A stretch of 64,000 nucleotides of DNA, from contig CAINLJ010000223.1 of the NCBI GenBank assembly GCA_903850335.1, positions 21,339 through 85,338 on the forward strand. Reading direction: 5' to 3'. The notes under the pieces are model-generated. The model was not told the origin of the DNA. It ran no database searches and saw only the letters and a program-made list of their open reading frames with translations. The first letter of the stretch is position 1; each line of letters begins with the position of its first letter. The stretch is from an uncultured Bacteroidia bacterium (GTDB taxonomy: Bacteria; Bacteroidota; Bacteroidia; Bacteroidales; Prolixibacteraceae). The position numbers and the translations under genes were made by a program. Below, piece by piece: positions 36,080-45,960 of this stretch.

Positions 36080-39061
36080 ATGGAAAAATTTGAAAACATT
36101 TCTATATCAGAGGTATATAAACGAAGAAAAACCGACCGCGACATATTTCAGGAGCTCATGCCAAATAAAGTAAAAGAGGTACTTCTCTTTGCTACACTTT
36201 ATGACTCCTATGCAATCGAACGGGAAGGCCAGTTTTCTGATAAAATTTTTGGTGAATACCTTCAGCTTAACCTCTATGCAGCCCCAAGATTTACAAGCGT
36301 TAACACGGAAGAAGACGTATTCCGGGTATTAAATACCAGACATTTCGATCTTGCAATCATCATGGCCGGTGTAGATAAGGAGATGCCATTAAAGATTGTA
36401 CAGGAAATTAATGACTCTAAACCACGTATTCCAATTTTATTACTGGTTAATAACAACAGCGACGTTAAGTATTTCAAAGTTGCCTCGACTAACATTCCCG
36501 CTATAGACCGGGTCTTTGTATGGAATGGTAACTCAAATGTTTTTTTGGCCATGATTAAGTATATCGAGGACAAAAAAAATGTTGCCAGAGATACGCGCCA
36601 GGGAGGTGTTAGAATTATCCTTCTTGTTGAAGACTCTATCAAATATTATTCCCGTTATCTGCCCCTGCTCTTTGCAAGTGTTATGACCCAAACACAAGCA
36701 TTAGTCTCAGATGAATCAAATGATGAACTTCATAAGATATTCAAATACAGAACGCGCCCTAAAGTCTTGTTGGTTAGTACTTTTGAGGATGCTTTGGAAG
36801 TTATTCACGAATATAAGGAGAATCTTTTATGTGTGATTTCTGATGTTAAGTTTTTGCGTGATGGAGTCGATGATGAAGATGCAGGAATTGAACTGCTTAA
36901 ATTCGTTAAGCAGACACTTCGGTACCCGGTTCCACTATTGCTTCAGTCTCATGATATTGCCAATGCATCAAGAGCAGTTGAAATCCACGCAGGATTTATA
37001 AATAAGAATTCTGATACCCTTTCACACGATATAAGTGAATTTATTAACAGTAATCTTGGCTTTGGCGATTTTATTTTCAGGGATAAGGATGGAAAACAGA
37101 TTGCTGTTGCCCGTAATCTCCATGAATTCGAAAGATTGATTTCTGAAGTGCCCGTAGAATCTCTTGTATATCACGGAAAGTCAAATGATTTTTCTACCTG
37201 GTTAGTGGCGCGTGGTGAGATTAATATTGCGGAGAGACTAATTCCATATAAGATTGAGGAGTTTGCAGATCCTTCCAAACTTCGTGACATTTGTAATAGT
37301 GTCTTCGCCGATGTTCATGAAAAAAGAAACCGGGGCAGAATAATCAATTTCGATCCACAGCTGCTTGGCGGTCACCGGTACATTGTTCGAATGGGTCTTG
37401 GTTCGCTGGGTGGAAAGGGCAGAGGTCTTGCTTTTATGTCAAATCTGGTTGAGAACATCGACATGAAAACGCTGTTGCCGGGAATAAATATACGAATGCC
37501 TGCAACAGCCATAATTGGTGCCATAGAATTTGATAATTTTATGGAAGAAAATGACCTCTATGATATAGCGTACCATCAAACGGATTTTAATCTTTTGAAT
37601 GAAAGATTTATTAAAGCCAGTCTTAGCAATTCTCTAAAGGAAAAGCTATTACAATTTGTTCGTCAGGTTAATTGTCCCTTGGCAGTAAGATCATCCGGCC
37701 TTTTTGAGGATTCATTACTACAACCATTCTCAGGGGTCTATTCTACTTACTTAATTCCCAATAGTCATCCCGACGAAAATGTTCGTTTCGAGCAGCTTAG
37801 AACTGCTGTAAAACTTGTTTATGCTTCAGTGTTCAGTGATGAGGCCCGCGACTATTTCAGGGCTGTTAACTATAAAATTGAAGAAGAGAAGATGGCAATT
37901 GTGCTGCAGCCTGTGGTAGGAAGAGATCATAACGGAAAATTCTACGCAGATGTAAGTGGTGTGGCTCAATCTTATAACTACTATCCATATTCATATATGG
38001 AGCCTGAAGATGGATTTAGTGTTATTGCAGTAGGTTTGGGGCAGGCTGTTGTTGGCGGTGAAAAAGCATTCAGATTTTGCCCTAAATACCCTGCTCTAAT
38101 AAACGGTTCAATATCTGACCAGCTGCGTGATTCGCAACGTGACTTTTATGCTGTCGACATGATGCATAACGAGTTCGACCTCACTATGGAGGGTGAGATG
38201 GCAGCTATACGTAAATATAAAATCACAGAGGCTGAAAAAGACGGCATTCTCGAGCATTGTGCATCGACATATAGTCAGGAAAATGATGATATTATTCCAG
38301 GTATTTCAATCAGAGGTCCACGGGTTATAAATTTTGCAAATATTCTTCAGTATAATTATGTGCCTCTGGCAGATACACTTACGTTGCTGTTGAAACTCTT
38401 TAAACAGGCAATGGGAGCCCCTGTCGAGATGGAATACGCCCTCGATCTGAATAACGGTGAAAACGGTTGGCCAACTTTTTATCTGCTACAGTTAAAGCCG
38501 TTAATTCGAAGAGAAACAGGAATTACAATTGATCTGGGATCCATCGAAATCAAGGATCTGTTATTAAGGTCGACAAAAGGGATGGGAAATGGCAGTATCA
38601 AAAACATTACAGATGTGGTATATGTTGATGTAAGCAAATTTGACAGAACTAAAACAATCGAAATTGCCAGAGAGATTGCCGAGGTAAATAAGACTTTTAA
38701 CATACTTAATCATCAGTATGTGCTCATTGGTCCTGGACGGTGGGGAACCAGAGACGAATTTACCGGTATCCCGGTTAACTGGCAACAGATCAATAATGCG
38801 AGAGTCATAGTGGAAATTGGCTTACCCGAATATCCTTTGGAAGCGTCGTTGGGATCCCATTTTTTTCATAATGTCACATCGATGAACGTAGGTTATTTTT
38901 CGATTCCGGATATTAAAGGCTCAGATTTCCTGAATATTGATATTCTTGATCAGCAGGAACTCATCTGGGAAGGAAAATATGTCAAACAAGTCAGATTTTC
39001 TAAAGAACTTGAAATATTGATGGATGGACGAAAGCGAACTGCTGTAATTAGGATCCTTTAA
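36080..39061 (+). CDS. receiver-domain / PEP-synthase-type ATP-grasp fusion protein
   Basis: The 993-residue cytoplasmic protein has three parts. Residues about 35-165 look like a degenerate receiver. Residues about 178-330 look like a receiver with all key residues: acidic pair E184-D185, D255 in VISDVKF, a hydroxyl residue in LLQSHD and K309 in FINKNS. Residues about 440-810 match the pyruvate phosphate dikinase N-terminal ATP-grasp domain (GSLGGKGRGLAFMS; PLAVRSSGLFEDSLLQPFSG with R537; LLQLKPLIRR). A C-terminal region of about 180 residues is unfamiliar. The phosphohistidine swivel domain and PEP-binding barrel are absent, so it is not PEP synthase. It may be a two-component-controlled phosphotransferase. 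An alpha/beta hydrolase gene follows 38 bp downstream. Confidence 0.7.
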   Translation: MEKFENISISEVYKRRKTDRDIFQELMPNKVKEVLLFATLYDSYAIEREGQFSDKIFGEYLQLNLYAAPRFTSVNTEEDVFRVLNTRHFDLAIIMAGVDKEMPLKIVQEINDSKPRIPILLLVNNNSDVKYFKVASTNIPAIDRVFVWNGNSNVFLAMIKYIEDKKNVARDTRQGGVRIILLVEDSIKYYSRYLPLLFASVMTQTQALVSDESNDELHKIFKYRTRPKVLLVSTFEDALEVIHEYKENLLCVISDVKFLRDGVDDEDAGIELLKFVKQTLRYPVPLLLQSHDIANASRAVEIHAGFINKNSDTLSHDISEFINSNLGFGDFIFRDKDGKQIAVARNLHEFERLISEVPVESLVYHGKSNDFSTWLVARGEINIAERLIPYKIEEFADPSKLRDICNSVFADVHEKRNRGRIINFDPQLLGGHRYIVRMGLGSLGGKGRGLAFMSNLVENIDMKTLLPGINIRMPATAIIGAIEFDNFMEENDLYDIAYHQTDFNLLNERFIKASLSNSLKEKLLQFVRQVNCPLAVRSSGLFEDSLLQPFSGVYSTYLIPNSHPDENVRFEQLRTAVKLVYASVFSDEARDYFRAVNYKIEEEKMAIVLQPVVGRDHNGKFYADVSGVAQSYNYYPYSYMEPEDGFSVIAVGLGQAVVGGEKAFRFCPKYPALINGSISDQLRDSQRDFYAVDMMHNEFDLTMEGEMAAIRKYKITEAEKDGILEHCASTYSQENDDIIPGISIRGPRVINFANILQYNYVPLADTLTLLLKLFKQAMGAPVEMEYALDLNNGENGWPTFYLLQLKPLIRRETGITIDLGSIEIKDLLLRSTKGMGNGSIKNITDVVYVDVSKFDRTKTIEIAREIAEVNKTFNILNHQYVLIGPGRWGTRDEFTGIPVNWQQINNARVIVEIGLPEYPLEASLGSHFFHNVTSMNVGYFSIPDIKGSDFLNIDILDQQELIWEGKYVKQVRFSKELEILMDGRKRTAVIRIL

Positions 39062-39099
39062 AATGAGAATAAATCAATAAACAAATCCATAGACCTGAT

Positions 39100-40095
39100 A
39101 TGAAATCATTGAAAATTATTTTAGCGGTCATTCTAGTAATCCTTGCTGCTTATTTTGTTGGTCCGGAAATGCCGAAACCTATCCTGAATAAAAATTTACC
39201 CGTAATAAGTGGATCTGTATCCGATTATGTATCTCACATGGAGTCGCAGGAAAAGGTCCGTGCAGGGAATGAAGCGAAAATTATTTGGGCAAACGACTCC
39301 TCACATGCTGCAACGGAATTTGTGCTTCTTTATTTGCACGGTTTCTCTGCCAGCAGACATGAAGGATACCCTGTAAATGAGGATTTCCCTATGCGTTACA
39401 GATGCAATGCATATCTCGCCAGGTTAGCCTCCCATGGTCTTGAAACTGAAAACCCATTAATGGACATGACCCCTGACAGACTTTATGAGTCTGCTAAGCA
39501 AGCACTTGTAATAGCAGGTCAGCTAGGTAAAAAAGTGATTATTATGGGCACATCTACTGGCGGAACCCTTGCACTTCAACTTGCCGCTGATTTTCCGGAT
39601 CTTGTAACCGGTTTGATTCTCTATTCGCCAAATGTGTCTATTAAGCAAAAGGCCTCCTTACTACTTTCAAGGCCATGGGGATTACAAATTGCCAGAATTA
39701 ATTTTGGTGGAAATTTTCGGGTTTTGTCTGATGATCCAACCGGTGAAATTTGCAAATACTGGTATTGTAAATATCGCGCGGAAGGACCTGTTTATCTCCA
39801 GCAACTAATTGATGTAACAATGAATGAGGCGGTATTTTCAAAGGTAAGGTGCCCCTTGTTTTTAGGTTATTATTTTAAGGACGAGGATCATCAGGATCAG
39901 GTTGTTGAGGTTAAATCTGCGCTGAAAATGTTTGAGAAGGTAAGTACTCCGCAATCCATGAAGCGGTCTCAGCCATTTCCTAATGCGGGTGCACATGTTA
40001 TCGCGTGTGATCTCACATCCGGGAGTGTTTCCGAGGTTGCGGCTAAGACATACGAATTTGCAGAGGATGTTTTAAAAATGGTTCCGCACAAATAA
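39100..40095 (+). CDS. membrane-anchored alpha/beta hydrolase
   Basis: The 331-residue protein begins with an N-terminal hydrophobic segment (ILAVILVILAAYFVG), probably an anchor or uncleaved signal. The alpha/beta hydrolase core has the oxyanion motif LYLHGFSASRHEG, the nucleophile S152 in GTSTGG and a late histidine in GAHVIAC. A catalytic acid is likely in YFKDEDHQD. Family enzymes cleave esters or acyl-lipids; substrate is unknown. It lies 38 bp after the receiver/ATP-grasp gene and may be cotranscribed. Confidence 0.82.
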   Translation: MKSLKIILAVILVILAAYFVGPEMPKPILNKNLPVISGSVSDYVSHMESQEKVRAGNEAKIIWANDSSHAATEFVLLYLHGFSASRHEGYPVNEDFPMRYRCNAYLARLASHGLETENPLMDMTPDRLYESAKQALVIAGQLGKKVIIMGTSTGGTLALQLAADFPDLVTGLILYSPNVSIKQKASLLLSRPWGLQIARINFGGNFRVLSDDPTGEICKYWYCKYRAEGPVYLQQLIDVTMNEAVFSKVRCPLFLGYYFKDEDHQDQVVEVKSALKMFEKVSTPQSMKRSQPFPNAGAHVIACDLTSGSVSEVAAKTYEFAEDVLKMVPHK

Positions 40096-40234
40096 TTAAA
40101 CTAATTATTAGGGCTGAAAACTTTATCTGATCCGGAATGAGGTTTACAGAAAAGTAAACAGAAATCAGGATAATGAAGCAAAAAGTAAACAGTTTTAGGG
40201 ACGAATTAAAATTAACATAAACAAGTATTTATTT

Positions 40235-40346
40235 AGGTGCAGAGCACTGTTGATATTTATAGAGAAGAAATCAATAGTTTTTTGTCAGGTGCAGCGCACC
40301 GAAATATTACAGCTCTTGATTTTGATATTTCGGTGCGTTGCACCTG
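40235..40346. repeat. REP-like palindromic repeat, three copies
   Basis: A motif close to AGGTGCAGCGCACC occurs three times: 40235-40248 (degenerate), 40287-40300, and 40333-40345 on the other strand. The last two form 22-bp arms (40286-40307 and 40325-40346, one mismatch) around a 17-bp spacer, and each arm contains the small palindrome GGTGC-N3-GCACC. This pair-of-palindromes layout resembles REPIN/REP doublets. It lies in the 275-bp gap between convergent genes; the rest of that gap holds nothing I recognise. Confidence 0.75.
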
Positions 40347-40370
40347 CAAACTGTCAAATCAGATCTGTTG

Positions 40371-40718
40371 CTACTTCAATTTAAGTAATTCCAGCTTTAG
40401 CTCCTCAACCGCAATCTGGCATTGAACTTCAAAACGACTAACATGCTCAGCATAAGTATCTTCTTTTGTTTTGTTGATGGTAGCGATTTGTAATGATTTT
40501 AAATCATGACCCAGATCATCCATTCCCATGATCATCACCGATGATTTCGCTTTATGTGCTTCTTTACCAAGTTCAATAAAATTATTTTCATTAAGATGGT
40601 TGTTCAAATTGGTAATGAATTCAGGCACCTGTTCAATAAAAAGATCTATAATTTCCCGTATTGTTTGTGGATCACCTCCAGTGATGTTATGAAGGTATGC
40701 TAAGTTTGTATAAGCCAT
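40371..40718 (-). CDS. orphan histidine phosphotransfer (HPt) protein
   Basis: The 115-residue helical protein matches the HPt domain (PF01627): H55 in KEAHKAKSSVMIMG, preceded by FIEQVPEFI and followed by LGHDLKSLQ. HPt proteins shuttle phosphate between receiver domains. No hybrid kinase is adjacent; the receiver-like domain of the 36080 gene and the two soluble kinases in the window are the nearest possible partners, but neither kinase has a receiver. It is convergent with the hydrolase gene. Confidence 0.88.
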   Translation of the reverse strand: MAYTNLAYLHNITGGDPQTIREIIDLFIEQVPEFITNLNNHLNENNFIELGKEAHKAKSSVMIMGMDDLGHDLKSLQIATINKTKEDTYAEHVSRFEVQCQIAVEELKLELLKLK

Positions 40719-40853
40719 AATTAATGGTTGGGTAAATATTTTTCTTGGGACGTAAAATTAATATTTAAAAATTAAATCAAAGTTGAATTTTCTGCTTTTA
40801 GTCGCCTTGAAAGTTATAATTTTACATGAAATTAAAATATTAAATCAAATCAC

Positions 40854-41942
40854 ATGGCCCGCACTCCTTTCTTTGAAATCCATAAACGTTATAATGCAAA
40901 AATTGTTGAATTTGCAGGATTCGAAATGCCTATAGAATATTCCGGAATTACTGACGAACACATGACTGTCAGAAATTCTGTTGGGGTTTTCGACGTTTCC
41001 CACATGGGTGAAATATGGGTAAAGGGACCAAATGCGTTAGCATTTATCCAGAAGGTCACAACAAATGATGCGTCCGCAATTCATCCGGGCCAGGCTCAAT
41101 ACTCATGTTTTCCGAATGGGAAAGGTGGTATTGTCGATGATTTACTTGTCTACCATTTCGGACCGGAAAAGTATCTTCTAGTTGTCAATGCATCAAATAT
41201 TCAAAAAGACTGGAATTGGTTAGTAACTCAAAATGATTTGGATGTCATATTGGAGAACGCATCGGACCGGATCAGTCAGCTTGCGGTTCAGGGACCAAAG
41301 GCAATTGAGGTGTTACAAAGACTTACGGAAATTGACCTCTCCTCTGTCAGGTATTACACATTTACAACCGGTTCTATTGCAGGAGTAGATGATGTTATAA
41401 TCTCTGCGACAGGGTACACTGGTGCAGGTGGGTTTGAGTTATACTTCTACAACGAATTTGCAGACAAACTGTGGGATGCAATCTTTGATTCAGGGAAAGA
41501 AGAGGGAATAAAACCTATCGGGCTTGGAGCACGCGACACTTTAAGACTCGAGATGGGCTATTGCCTCTATGGTAATGATATCGATGATACGACTTCTCCA
41601 ATAGAAGCTGGTCTTGCGTGGATTACGAAATTTACTGAAACAAAGGATTTTATCGACAAGCAATTGTTTCTATCCCAGAAGAGGGCAGGGGTTACACGTA
41701 AATTGAAAGGATTTGAGATGATCGACAGAGGGATTCCCCGTCATGGGTATGAGATTACAGATGCTGAAGGCAGTGTAATAGGTATCGTAACTTCGGGAAC
41801 TCATTCTCCGGTTTTGACGAAAGGGATTGGAATGGGATATGTTCCTACTGAATTTAGCCAGGTCGGGACCGAAATATTCATCTCTGTTCGTAACAAACGG
41901 TTAAAGGCAAAGATTGTAAATATGCCATTTATTGCCAATTGA
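40854..41942 (+). CDS. gcvT: aminomethyltransferase (glycine cleavage T protein)
   Basis: The 362-residue protein is a typical Gcv[24 protein letters not shown] at the start, [26 protein letters not shown] and the folate-site segment [15 protein letters not shown]. In the cytoplasm it releases ammonia from the aminomethyl-lipoyl H protein and transfers the one-carbon unit to tetrahydrofolate. The gcvH and gcvP genes are not here, which is common in Bacteroidota. It is followed by serC after a promoter, so glycine and serine metabolism genes are neighbours. Confidence 0.95.
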   Translation: MARTPFFEIHKRYNAKIVEFAGFEMPIEYSGITDEHMTVRNSVGVFDVSHMGEIWVKGPNALAFIQKVTTNDASAIHPGQAQYSCFPNGKGGIVDDLLVYHFGPEKYLLVVNASNIQKDWNWLVTQNDLDVILENASDRISQLAVQGPKAIEVLQRLTEIDLSSVRYYTFTTGSIAGVDDVIISATGYTGAGGFELYFYNEFADKLWDAIFDSGKEEGIKPIGLGARDTLRLEMGYCLYGNDIDDTTSPIEAGLAWITKFTETKDFIDKQLFLSQKRAGVTRKLKGFEMIDRGIPRHGYEITDAEGSVIGIVTSGTHSPVLTKGIGMGYVPTEFSQVGTEIFISVRNKRLKAKIVNMPFIAN

Positions 41943-41996
41943 ATTAGTTTTCTATTAAATCTTTCATCTTCTGATTTAACAGGTTTTTTTGAAAAT

Positions 41997-42029
41997 CTTG
42001 TCCTATTTCTGACAAATGTGTTAATTTTG
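41997..42029 (+). promoter_or_regulatory. promoter for serC-DUF1015
   Basis: TAATTTTG (42022-42029) matches the -7 consensus exactly. CTTG (41997-42000), 21 bp upstream, is a one-mismatch -33 element. The predicted leader before serC is about 90 bases, and I see no riboswitch-like structure in it. Confidence 0.5.
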
Positions 42030-42127
42030 CCTTTGAAAATTTGAATTTCTGACTTATTGTTTTTATTTTTTTATCAGACCTTAATGTATCAAGTACTCAT
42101 AGTTTATCATTTTTTAATTTCCTCCAA

Positions 42128-43198
42128 ATGAAAAAGCACAATTTTTACGCAGGTCCATCTATTCTTCCTGAATATACAATTCAGAAGACGGCTGAAGCAA
42201 TCATCAACTTTGCTGGTACTACACTCTCGGTACTCGAGATTTCGCACCGGAGTAAAGAATTTATAGCTGTTATGGATCAGGCAGTAGCACTTGTAAAAGA
42301 GTTGCTTGAAGTACCCGAAGGATATGAAGTCCTGTTTCTCCAGGGGGGAGCAAGTACACAGTTTTATATGGTTCCGTTTAACCTGTTAAAGACAAAGGCA
42401 GGTTATTACAATACAGGCGTTTGGGCGTCAAAAGCACTTAAAGAAGCTAAATTTTTTGGTGAAGTTGTTGAAGTTGCCTCTTCGAAGGATAAAAATTACA
42501 ATTACATCCCTAAAAACGTTACAATTCCTTCGGATATTGATTATCTGCATATAACTTCCAATAATACAATTTATGGAACCCAGATTTATAAGGATATTGA
42601 TGCTCCCGTTCCTTTGGTTGCCGATATGTCATCAGATATTTTTAGCCGGCCAATCGACATCTCAAAATATGACCTTATTTATGCAGGAGCTCAAAAGAAT
42701 CTTGCCCCATCTGGTGTCACGCTTGTAATAGTTCGTAAGGATGCACTTGGAAAAGCAGGAAGGCCAATTCCGACAATGATCAACTACCTGACACATATTG
42801 AAGCTGAATCCATGTTTAATACGCCTCCATGTTTACCTGTATTCTCTGCTCTTCAGACTCTTACATGGCTAAAAGAGAATGGCGGCATCAAGGCTATGGA
42901 AGTAAAGAATCTTGCTAAGGCAAAACTTTTATATGATGAGATTGATCGCAATAAATTGTTTGTTTGTCCGGTACCTGATCCTGAAGATCGCTCTCGAATG
43001 AATGTAACTTTTGTGATGGCTCCCGGTTATGAGGAACTCGAAAAACCATTCCAGGCCAAGGCTAAGGAGTTGAATATTCTTGGGATTGAGGGTCACCGCA
43101 GTGTGGGAGGTTTCCGCGCATCTATCTATAATGCGATGCCAATTGAGAGTGTTCAGGTACTTGTTGACGCAATGAAAGAATTTGAATCACAAAATTAA
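42128..43198 (+). CDS. serC: phosphoserine aminotransferase
   Basis: The 356-residue fold-type I PLP enzyme opens [11 protein letters not shown] and has the [10 protein letters not shown] cofactor loop and the PLP lysine K190 in [13 protein letters not shown] late [15 protein letters not shown] binds the substrate phosphate. It converts 3-phosphohydroxypyruvate and glutamate to phosphoserine in serine biosynthesis; it also acts in vitamin B6 synthesis in some bacteria. The DUF1015 gene starts 3 bp downstream. serA is not between them. Confidence 0.96.
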   Translation: MKKHNFYAGPSILPEYTIQKTAEAIINFAGTTLSVLEISHRSKEFIAVMDQAVALVKELLEVPEGYEVLFLQGGASTQFYMVPFNLLKTKAGYYNTGVWASKALKEAKFFGEVVEVASSKDKNYNYIPKNVTIPSDIDYLHITSNNTIYGTQIYKDIDAPVPLVADMSSDIFSRPIDISKYDLIYAGAQKNLAPSGVTLVIVRKDALGKAGRPIPTMINYLTHIEAESMFNTPPCLPVFSALQTLTWLKENGGIKAMEVKNLAKAKLLYDEIDRNKLFVCPVPDPEDRSRMNVTFVMAPGYEELEKPFQAKAKELNILGIEGHRSVGGFRASIYNAMPIESVQVLVDAMKEFESQN

Positions 43199-43201
43199 AT
43201 T

Positions 43202-44449
43202 ATGGCAGTTTTAAAACCTTTCAAAGGATTAAGACCTCCTGCTGAGCTGGCCTCCAAAGTTGCTTCCCGTCCTTATGATGTGCTCAATTCTGAAGAGGCC
43301 CGTGTTGAAGCGGAAGGAAATCCGCATACATTATTGCATATTATTAAACCTGAAATAGATTTTCCTGCAGGCACAGATGAACATGAACCTGCTGTATATC
43401 ATAAAGCTGCTGAGAATCTTGATTTTTGGCGAAATCAGCAGTGGCTGGTTAAGGACGAGAAAGAGTTACTTTACATTTATGCACAGACTATGGATGGACG
43501 TACCCAGTATGGGATCGTAGGATGTGCTTCTGTTGATGATTATCTGAATGGTGTAATCAAGAAACACGAACTAACCCGCAGTGACAAGGAAGAAGACCGG
43601 ATGAAGCATGTACGTATTACAAATGCAAATATGGAACCTGTTTTTTTTGCCTATCCTGCATTAAAGGAGCTTGATACCATTGTTACTAATATCGTCTCGA
43701 CTCAAACACCTGTTTATGATTTTGTTGCCGAAGATGGGTTTGGTCATCATTTTTGGGTGGTTTCTGATAGCCTTGTCATCAATGAGATTGTAAGACTTTT
43801 TGCACAGATTCCTGCGACCTATGTTGCTGATGGTCATCACAGGACTGCTGCAGCTGCTTTAGTTGGAAAAGAGAAAAGATCACAAAACCCATATCATACC
43901 GGTGAAGAAGAATATAACTATTTTCTGGCTGTGCATTTTCCTGATAATCAGTTAAAGATTATCGATTACAATCGTGCTGTAAAAGACCTGAATGGCCTTA
44001 TTCCTGCTCAGCTCATCGAAAAAATAGGTGAAGATTTTGAAGTTGAGAAATTTGGGGCCGGGATTTTCAAGCCAGATCAATTGCATACGTTTAGCATGTA
44101 TCTTGAAGGTGAGTGGTATAAACTTGTCACAAGGGAGGGACGTTACAATGACAATGATCCTATTGGGGTATTGGATGTGACTATCCTTTCAAATCTTATT
44201 CTTGATAAGATTCTTGGAATTAAGGATCTAAGGACGGATAAGAGGGTTGATTTTATTGGGGGTATTCGTGGTCTTGGTGAATTAAAGTCAAGAGTGGATT
44301 CGGGCGATATGAAAGTCGCTTTTGCACTTTATCCTGTATCGATGAAGCAGCTTATCGACATTGCAGACTCGGGCAATATTATGCCACCAAAGACAACATG
44401 GTTTGAACCTAAACTCCGGTCCGGGCTTGTTGTTCATGAGTTGGAGTAA
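43202..44449 (+). CDS. DUF1015 family protein
   Basis: The 415-residue protein starts with the DUF1015 signature (LKPFKGLRPP, SRPYDVLNSEEAR) and has YVADGHHRTAAAA in the middle. The family has no proven function in this group. It is frequently next to serine biosynthesis genes in Bacteroidota, and here it follows serC with a 3-bp gap. A DGHHR histidine pair suggests a phosphate- or metal-binding ATPase-like site, as in the ParB/Srx fold, but this is a guess. A strong terminator ends the unit. Confidence 0.9.
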   Translation: MAVLKPFKGLRPPAELASKVASRPYDVLNSEEARVEAEGNPHTLLHIIKPEIDFPAGTDEHEPAVYHKAAENLDFWRNQQWLVKDEKELLYIYAQTMDGRTQYGIVGCASVDDYLNGVIKKHELTRSDKEEDRMKHVRITNANMEPVFFAYPALKELDTIVTNIVSTQTPVYDFVAEDGFGHHFWVVSDSLVINEIVRLFAQIPATYVADGHHRTAAAALVGKEKRSQNPYHTGEEEYNYFLAVHFPDNQLKIIDYNRAVKDLNGLIPAQLIEKIGEDFEVEKFGAGIFKPDQLHTFSMYLEGEWYKLVTREGRYNDNDPIGVLDVTILSNLILDKILGIKDLRTDKRVDFIGGIRGLGELKSRVDSGDMKVAFALYPVSMKQLIDIADSGNIMPPKTTWFEPKLRSGLVVHELE

Positions 44450-44455
44450 TGATAC

Positions 44456-44488
44456 AAGAAAGGCGGCCTGTTTTAGGCCGCCTTTCTT
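44456..44488. terminator. strong terminator between DUF1015 and the EPS locus
   Basis: Perfect 14-bp arms AAGAAAGGCGGCCT and AGGCCGCCTTTCTT enclose a 5-base loop, 6 bp after the DUF1015 stop. T- and A-rich flanks on either side let it work in both directions, so it can also end the minus-strand EPS transcript. Confidence 0.88.
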
Positions 44489-44558
44489 ATAATCCGGTAT
44501 TATTTAATATTTTTAGATTAATGCACGGGTAAAAATGGTGGAGGCGTAAAAATCCTCG

Positions 44559-45923
44559 TCATTTGTTGCCATTTTCCAACGACTTTAAATTGAATAAGGT
44601 ATACCAGATGATTTGAATATCCCACCAAAAACTCCAGTTTTTAATATATTCAACATCATATTCAAAACGTTTCTCCATTTTCCATAGTTCATCGGTTTCT
44701 CCACGAAATCCGTTCACCTGTGCCCATCCGCTTACGCCTGGTTTAACATATTGTCTGAATAAGAAGTGATCAATTAATCCGGAATACTCTTGTGTATGTT
44801 TGATCATGTGGGGTCGTGGTCCAATAACAGACATATTCCCAAGAATGACATTTATGAATTGTGGAAGTTCATCAATATTTGTTCTTCTTAAAAATTTACC
44901 AATCCTGGTTGTTCTGGGATCATTAAATGTGGCTTGTTGAATATCAGCCAGTTCATTTATCTCCATACTTCTGAACTTTATTAGATTAAAGGGTTTATTT
45001 GTGATTCCTGTTCTTTTTTGAATGAAAAAGACAGGCCCTTTAGAACTAAGTTTAATTAGTAGGGAAATGAAAGGAAACAACCAGGAAAACAAGAAAACAA
45101 CGCAGATAAGCGAAAAAATAAGATCGAAAGATCTTTTCATTAAACGTGCTCCTACGTCATCCAGAGGTATTTCAAGAGGATTAATTATAATTAAGTCACC
45201 AAACGATTCCTTATTTATTTTAAACTGCAGCCATTGTTGGTTTTCAGGGATGAATCTGACACGGATGCCGAGTCTAGCGCATAAATTAAGGTAATCCTTC
45301 GCATCTTTCTCATCTTTAAACAATGAGAGTGAGACAAATACAAGCTGGATATTATATTTGTGAATGATTTCTTCGAGGGTTTCAGGTGTTCCGAGTGATC
45401 CTTCACAGGCATCAGCCGACAGGAATCCAATAAAAAGATAGCCTGAAGAAGGATTATTTTCAATTATGTTCCTTAATATTTTGGTAGTCTCATTATAACC
45501 AATGATAATAACTCTGTCTGTATTCAAGTCTTTCTTTCTCTTGAATTTCAGATAGGCATGTACGAAATAGTAAAGAAAAAGTTGTTCAATATAAAACAGC
45601 CCGGTATATTTTAGCAGAAACGCAGGGAAGCTGGGATTTGGGCGCAATAACAGAGCAATTACAGACGATACCGCGATGAAAATTAAAATACGCTTACTAA
45701 TTCTAAGAATCCGTAAAATAAATCCATCTCGCAGGAAAAGTGTCTCAGATGTAAATACAAAATACGTTACTATCCATGAGAGATTTCCATAAAGCAGACT
45801 TATTGATACGACATGATAGTCCAGGAAGCCCGATCTGTAAAGAATCAGGACAATTGCAAGATTTAAACAAATCAAGTCTAACAGGAGAAAAATCAGTCTG
45901 CTCACTATATTTTGTGAGTTCAT
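44559..45923 (-). CDS. initiating polyprenyl-phosphate glycosylphosphotransferase
   Basis: The 454-residue protein has about four N-terminal membrane segments, a cytoplasmic CoA-binding-like domain (around 140-230, with VIIIGYNE), another membrane segment and the C-terminal bacterial sugar transferase domain (KRSFDLIFSL, KFRSM, TNIDELPQFINVILGNMSVIGPRP, KPGVSGWAQVNGFRG). It loads a hexose 1-phosphate (WcaJ/WbaP type) onto undecaprenyl phosphate to start the repeat unit. It is the last gene of the EPS locus. Confidence 0.93.
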   Translation of the reverse strand: MNSQNIVSRLIFLLLDLICLNLAIVLILYRSGFLDYHVVSISLLYGNLSWIVTYFVFTSETLFLRDGFILRILRISKRILIFIAVSSVIALLLRPNPSFPAFLLKYTGLFYIEQLFLYYFVHAYLKFKRKKDLNTDRVIIIGYNETTKILRNIIENNPSSGYLFIGFLSADACEGSLGTPETLEEIIHKYNIQLVFVSLSLFKDEKDAKDYLNLCARLGIRVRFIPENQQWLQFKINKESFGDLIIINPLEIPLDDVGARLMKRSFDLIFSLICVVFLFSWLFPFISLLIKLSSKGPVFFIQKRTGITNKPFNLIKFRSMEINELADIQQATFNDPRTTRIGKFLRRTNIDELPQFINVILGNMSVIGPRPHMIKHTQEYSGLIDHFLFRQYVKPGVSGWAQVNGFRGETDELWKMEKRFEYDVEYIKNWSFWWDIQIIWYTLFNLKSLENGNK

Positions 45924-45960
45924 AGATGTAAATTAAGTTAGAACCAATATTGGTTCAGAA

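Noticed and set aside
40237..40425. 62-residue plus-strand open frame
   Set aside because: It is made of the REP-like repeat and the antisense of the HPt gene end.
45215..45463. Minus-strand frame inside the phosphoglycosyltransferase gene
   Set aside because: It is an out-of-frame overlap with a well-supported protein.
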